Source: Candidatus Culexmicrobium profundum (GTDB lineage Archaea > Thermoproteota > Methanomethylicia > Culexarchaeales > Culexmicrobiaceae). Taken from it: 7,948 bases of DNA. The notes beneath the pieces were generated by a model. It worked only from the letters and a program-made list of their open reading frames with translations, was not told the origin of the DNA and ran no database searches. The translations under genes were made by a program, and so were the position numbers. Positions 5,648 to 7,948 of the stretch are shown here, one piece after another. Within the stretch, counting starts at the first letter, position 1. Every line of letters starts with the position of its first letter. Location: positions 1-7,948 of the forward strand of contig JANZKD010000076.1 in assembly GCA_025061245.1 (NCBI GenBank). Reading direction: 5' to 3'.

Positions 5648-6540
5648 CTCTTATGGTTTGGGGTATAGCTAGATCCGATGCTCCTTTTTTTGATAATTTT
5701 GCTTCAAGGTAATTGTTTTCTACTATTTCGATTATTATTTCAGCGTATTTTACCTTCTCTCTAGCTAGAAATGCTAGTAGCTTTGGATCAGCCCATGGTT
5801 TATATAGATTTGCTGTTCCTGGTTCTATTTTAAAGTAGTATGGTGAAGTTACTCTAATCATTTCTGGACATTCATAGAATCTCACGTATCCTCCGGAGGA
5901 TTCAAAGAGGTATACGTGTGTGTCTATTGGTATGTTGATTGCTTGTCTTATGGCTAGTTGAGGCAGGGTTAAGTCGCCTACTGGGTTGAAGGTTGATGCT
6001 CCTAACATTTCTAAAACTTTTGCTCCAGCTGGATTGGCATGTCCAGCATATATGGATGCCTTAAAGACTACATCTTTTGGTATTTCACCTATTTTTCAAG
6101 CTCATTTAATACTCATAGTAATCCTTCATCTGTTATCAGAAATCCTTTAAATCCGATTCAATACTTCTCATAATATCTGCAACAACATGTGATAATTGAT
6201 CTGCACCTCTATGTCTCAGTCCTGATATTTTTCCTTCTGGAGTTATGAATTGTCTTCCAACATCCCGTGAAGGTCTGGGTCCTAGAGTTAGTATTACTTC
6301 CAATTTTGCATCCGCTACCATTTGGGCAAATTCCCCAAGTTCTCTTCTAGATAGTAATGTTGAACCCATAACGGTACTTATAAGTCTATGTACTGGAACA
6401 TCTCTCTTCTCAGCCTCATCGATTAAGGCTTCTAGTGTGGATGGCCTCTCTACACCTGAAATTTCTATTCTATAGTGGCAGTGATCTGGAAAGGTTTTTG
6501 TGGATTTTGGGAGTTCATATAAATCCCTTTCAGGTATCAC
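5640..6540 (-). pseudogene. U32-peptidase-like protein gene, broken by two frameshifts and a stop
   Basis: Two open segments (6540-6136 and about 6089-5640) join into one roughly 300-residue protein when frames are corrected. The N-part has YELPKSTKTFPDHCHYRIEI, VPVHRLISTVMGS and LRHRGADQLSHVVADIMRSI. The bridge reads GFKGFLITDEGLL-stop-VLNELEK, then IGEIPKDVVFKASIYAGHAN. The C-part has LGASTFNPVGDLTLPQLA, VYLFESSGGYVRFYE and YFKIEPGTANLYKPW. From memory this matches a TIM-barrel group often annotated as U32 family peptidase and found beside DapA-like aldolases, as here. The lesions are a one-base loss near 6155, TGA at 6115-6113 where TGG (Trp) is expected, and a one-base loss near 6090. The start used is GTG at 6540, with AAGGAGG only 2 nt upstream, an awkward spacing. 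The frame stays open to a TAG eight codons earlier, so the original start may also be lost. Confidence 0.75.
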
Positions 6541-6589
6541 TGCCTCCTTAGCATATTTCTAGCTTTCCTAATACTCATAAAGATACCCA

Positions 6590-6604
6590 TTAACTATTAG
6601 TTAA
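6590..6604. repeat. Perfect inverted repeat TTAACT-ATT-AGTTAA
   Basis: Six-base arms (6590-6595 and 6599-6604) flank a 3-base spacer about 50 nt before the GTG of the broken U32-like gene. On the minus strand it directly follows an A/T-rich TATA-like run (6618-6605), where a repressor operator could sit. It resembles the repeat at 4721-4736. Otherwise 6541-6818 is AT-rich with no gene that I can see on either strand. Confidence 0.35.
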
Positions 6605-6818
6605 TAAAATTATAAATGATTGTGAAAAAGCTAATTTTGTTTCTATTTAATTAGTAAAAATTTAAATATTATATTTTTAATGATTCTGCTTCAAATATAG
6701 TTTAAATGTAAAATAATATTTCGAAGTGGCATGTTCAATGCATGTTAAAAGGATACTGGAATTAGAAGCTATTTAACATATTTTAGAGAGTAAAGCTTTT
6801 GGTTAAATCTTCTTATTT

Positions 6819-7469
6819 TTATTGTGAATACTGCTTTTTTGCTTTAATGCATATAAAGCCTTTATCTCTTATGTTTTCCGATGGATTTTCTATTTTTGCT
6901 TTTTCATGTGGACCATAACTCAATGTTGACTTGTATTCGATAATTGAGAATCCTGCTTTTCTTAATAACTCATTTACTTCTTTAATGCAGCGGAAGTTAG
7001 CGTGGCGATATATTTTATGTCCCTCGTATTTTTTCTTTTCATATTCCATACCCCATTTTGAGTCTTTGGGTATAATGCATGTAACTATTAACCCGTTTTC
7101 TTTCAGTACTCTCCAAGCTTCCTTTAATGTTTGTATGGGATTTTCTAGGAAGCATAGAGTTGCAATCATCAAGACATAGTGGAAAGTTGATGATTTGAAG
7201 GGAAGTTTCTCTCCAATTGCTCTAATTACTTCCATTCTTTTTTTAGCTATTTTTATCATTTTTACTGATGGGTCTATTCCAACTTCTATGTTTATTTTTG
7301 ATGATAGGATTCCCGTACCTACACCTATATCTAATCCTCTACCTTTCAGTTTGAGGGACTTCAGCACCTTTAATTCATTAATGAAGACTTCCCTGTGCTT
7401 TATATACCATTCATCATATTTATCGGCATATTTGTCAAATGCTATTTCTACTTCACGTATTTTCTTCAC
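6819..7469 (-). CDS. Class I SAM-dependent methyltransferase (Methyltransf_11 type)
   Basis: This soluble enzyme probably transfers a methyl group from S-adenosylmethionine to a small molecule or lipid-like acceptor. The N-terminal FDKYADKYDEWY (11-22) is the cap helix common in UbiE/COQ5-like and small-molecule methyltransferases. Motif I is GLDIGVGTG (45-53). VGIDPS (63-68) carries the acidic residue that binds the ribose (D66). GEKLPF (86-91) is the adenine-contact loop. TLCFLENP (104-111) and EAWRVLKENGLIV (117-129) are the usual post-motif segments ending in strand 5. The 216 residues fit a single domain with no extra substrate domain. The start is GTG (7469) with no clear ribosome binding site, and no alternative start codon is evident just upstream in this frame. 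The gene is divergent from the elongation factor 2 gene across 134 nt. It is not of the DPH5 (diphthamide) methylase type. The acceptor cannot be predicted. Confidence 0.85.
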   Translation of the reverse strand: MKKIREVEIAFDKYADKYDEWYIKHREVFINELKVLKSLKLKGRGLDIGVGTGILSSKINIEVGIDPSVKMIKIAKKRMEVIRAIGEKLPFKSSTFHYVLMIATLCFLENPIQTLKEAWRVLKENGLIVTCIIPKDSKWGMEYEKKKYEGHKIYRHANFRCIKEVNELLRKAGFSIIEYKSTLSYGPHEKAKIENPSENIRDKGFICIKAKKQYSQ

Positions 7470-7540
7470 GTCAATTATATTTGGCTTTGTAATGTAAATC
7501 TGTTTCTGAAACTGGCTGAGATGAAGTGTGTTGTAGTAGT

Positions 7541-7598
7541 AAAACTTAAGAAACCTTTTTCGTATTATCTTTCAAGTTCTAGTTTAGATGTTGGTGAT
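7541..7598 (+). promoter_or_regulatory. Leader of the elongation factor 2 gene with ribosome binding site
   Basis: GGTGAT (7593-7598) matches the 16S 3' end and is 5 nt from the ATG at 7604, which fixes the start. AAAACTTAAGAAA (7541-7553) is a possible TATA/BRE element; a start about 25 nt further on would give a leader of roughly 30 nt. The TATA assignment is weak, while the ribosome binding site is good. Confidence 0.45.
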
Positions 7599-7603
7599 GT
7601 ACA

Positions 7604-7948
7604 ATGGTAAAGTTCAAAACAACTGAGCATGTCTTGAAATTGATGAGAAATTTAGAGCAGGTTAGAAATATTGGTACTTTAGCCCATGTTGACCATGGCA
7701 AGACAACGTTGTCTGATTCTCTCTTAATGGCTGCTGGTATGATTTCCCCTAAGGTGGCTGGAAAAGCCTTAGCCTTAGACTATGTACCCATTGAACAAAT
7801 GAGACAAATGACAGTTAAAGCCGCTAACGTATCCCTTTACCATGAATGGAATGGTAAACCATATGTAATTAACCTTGTAGATACGCCTGGACACGTAGAT
7901 TTCACAGGTCACGTTACACGTTCGCTTAGAGTCATGGATGGTGCTATT
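7604..7948 (+). CDS. fusA: Archaeal translation elongation factor 2 (EF-G/EF-2 GTPase), N-terminal part
   Basis: This is the ribosomal translocase GTPase, with the first 115 of about 730 residues in the window. The G1/P-loop AHVDHGKT (27-34) contains K33. Switch I is EQMRQMTVKAANVSL (64-78), retaining the essential Thr (T70). G3 is DTPGHVDF (93-100) with the catalytic His97. TGHVTRSLRVMDGAI (101-115) follows as in archaeal EF-2. LMAAGMISPKVAGKALALDY (41-60) is the archaeal/eukaryal type rather than bacterial EF-G. The start MVKFKTTEHVLKL and the RQMT in place of RGIT resemble, from memory, Thaumarchaeota/Bathyarchaeia sequences. The ATG is supported by GGTGAT five bases upstream. The domain IV tip, where the diphthamide histidine lies, is outside the window. 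Archaeal EF-2 is filed under fusA or fus in different databases. Confidence 0.97.
   Translation, partial: MVKFKTTEHVLKLMRNLEQVRNIGTLAHVDHGKTTLSDSLLMAAGMISPKVAGKALALDYVPIEQMRQMTVKAANVSLYHEWNGKPYVINLVDTPGHVDFTGHVTRSLRVMDGAI

Noticed and set aside
6541..6818. Possible RNA gene or small ORF in the AT-rich gap.
   Set aside because: No tRNA-like arms, GC-rich structured segment or ORF with a ribosome binding site is visible; structured RNAs in AT-rich archaea usually stand out by higher G+C.
6245..7497. Plus-strand open frames opposite the U32-like remnant and the methyltransferase.
   Set aside because: They are antisense shadows of recognisable minus-strand sequences and have no independent support.
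7521..7610. A 29-codon plus-strand frame (starting MKCVVVVKLKK) whose stop overlaps the EF-2 start in ATGGTAA.
   Set aside because: It has no ribosome binding site, and the likeliest TATA element of the EF-2 gene lies inside it, so it would not be fully transcribed. A coupled leader peptide is possible but unsupported.

Overview
The window is AT-rich (roughly one third G+C by eye) and archaeal. Genes start at ATG or GTG behind GGTGA/GGAGG-type ribosome binding sites, or have no ribosome binding site and a TATA-like box about 25 nt upstream, as in leaderless transcripts. The right end holds the N-terminus of archaeal elongation factor 2. Its start (MVKFK) and its switch I sequence RQMT, in place of RGIT, resemble what I recall of Thaumarchaeota/Bathyarchaeia-type aEF2. 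I therefore place it tentatively in that part of the TACK archaea; this is inference from one 115-residue fragment.

Layout. Bases 1-572 (+) carry the end of a membrane protein resembling RibU-type ECF transporter S components. Converging on it is a minus-strand cluster running from 4482 down to 586: an FAD-dependent DAO-family oxidoreductase, an APH/choline-kinase-fold phosphotransferase, an APS-kinase-like P-loop kinase and a sugar-nucleotide-type nucleotidyltransferase. Oxidation, two phosphorylations and nucleotidyl activation suggest synthesis or salvage of an activated small molecule or head group. The substrate cannot be read from the sequence. The P-loop kinase has no usual start codon: its best start is an AUA behind a well-placed GGAGG, 2 nt after the stop of the preceding kinase.

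Bases 4483-4800 hold a 33-residue, extremely acidic, tryptophan-containing small gene on the minus strand, then a divergent promoter region. A 119-residue protein of unknown function follows (4801-5160, +). Bases 5197-6540 (-) are a decayed two-gene operon. One gene resembles the U32-peptidase-like TIM-barrel proteins found beside DapA-like aldolases and is broken by two frameshifts and a stop. The other is a DapA-family aldolase cut off after about 75 residues and joined to an unrecognised C-terminal tail.

Bases 6541-6818 hold no gene, only AT-rich DNA with a short perfect inverted repeat upstream of the dead operon. A class I SAM methyltransferase (6819-7469, -) is divergent from the aEF2 gene, which starts at 7604 and runs off the window. 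I found no tRNA, rRNA, CRISPR array or insertion sequence.
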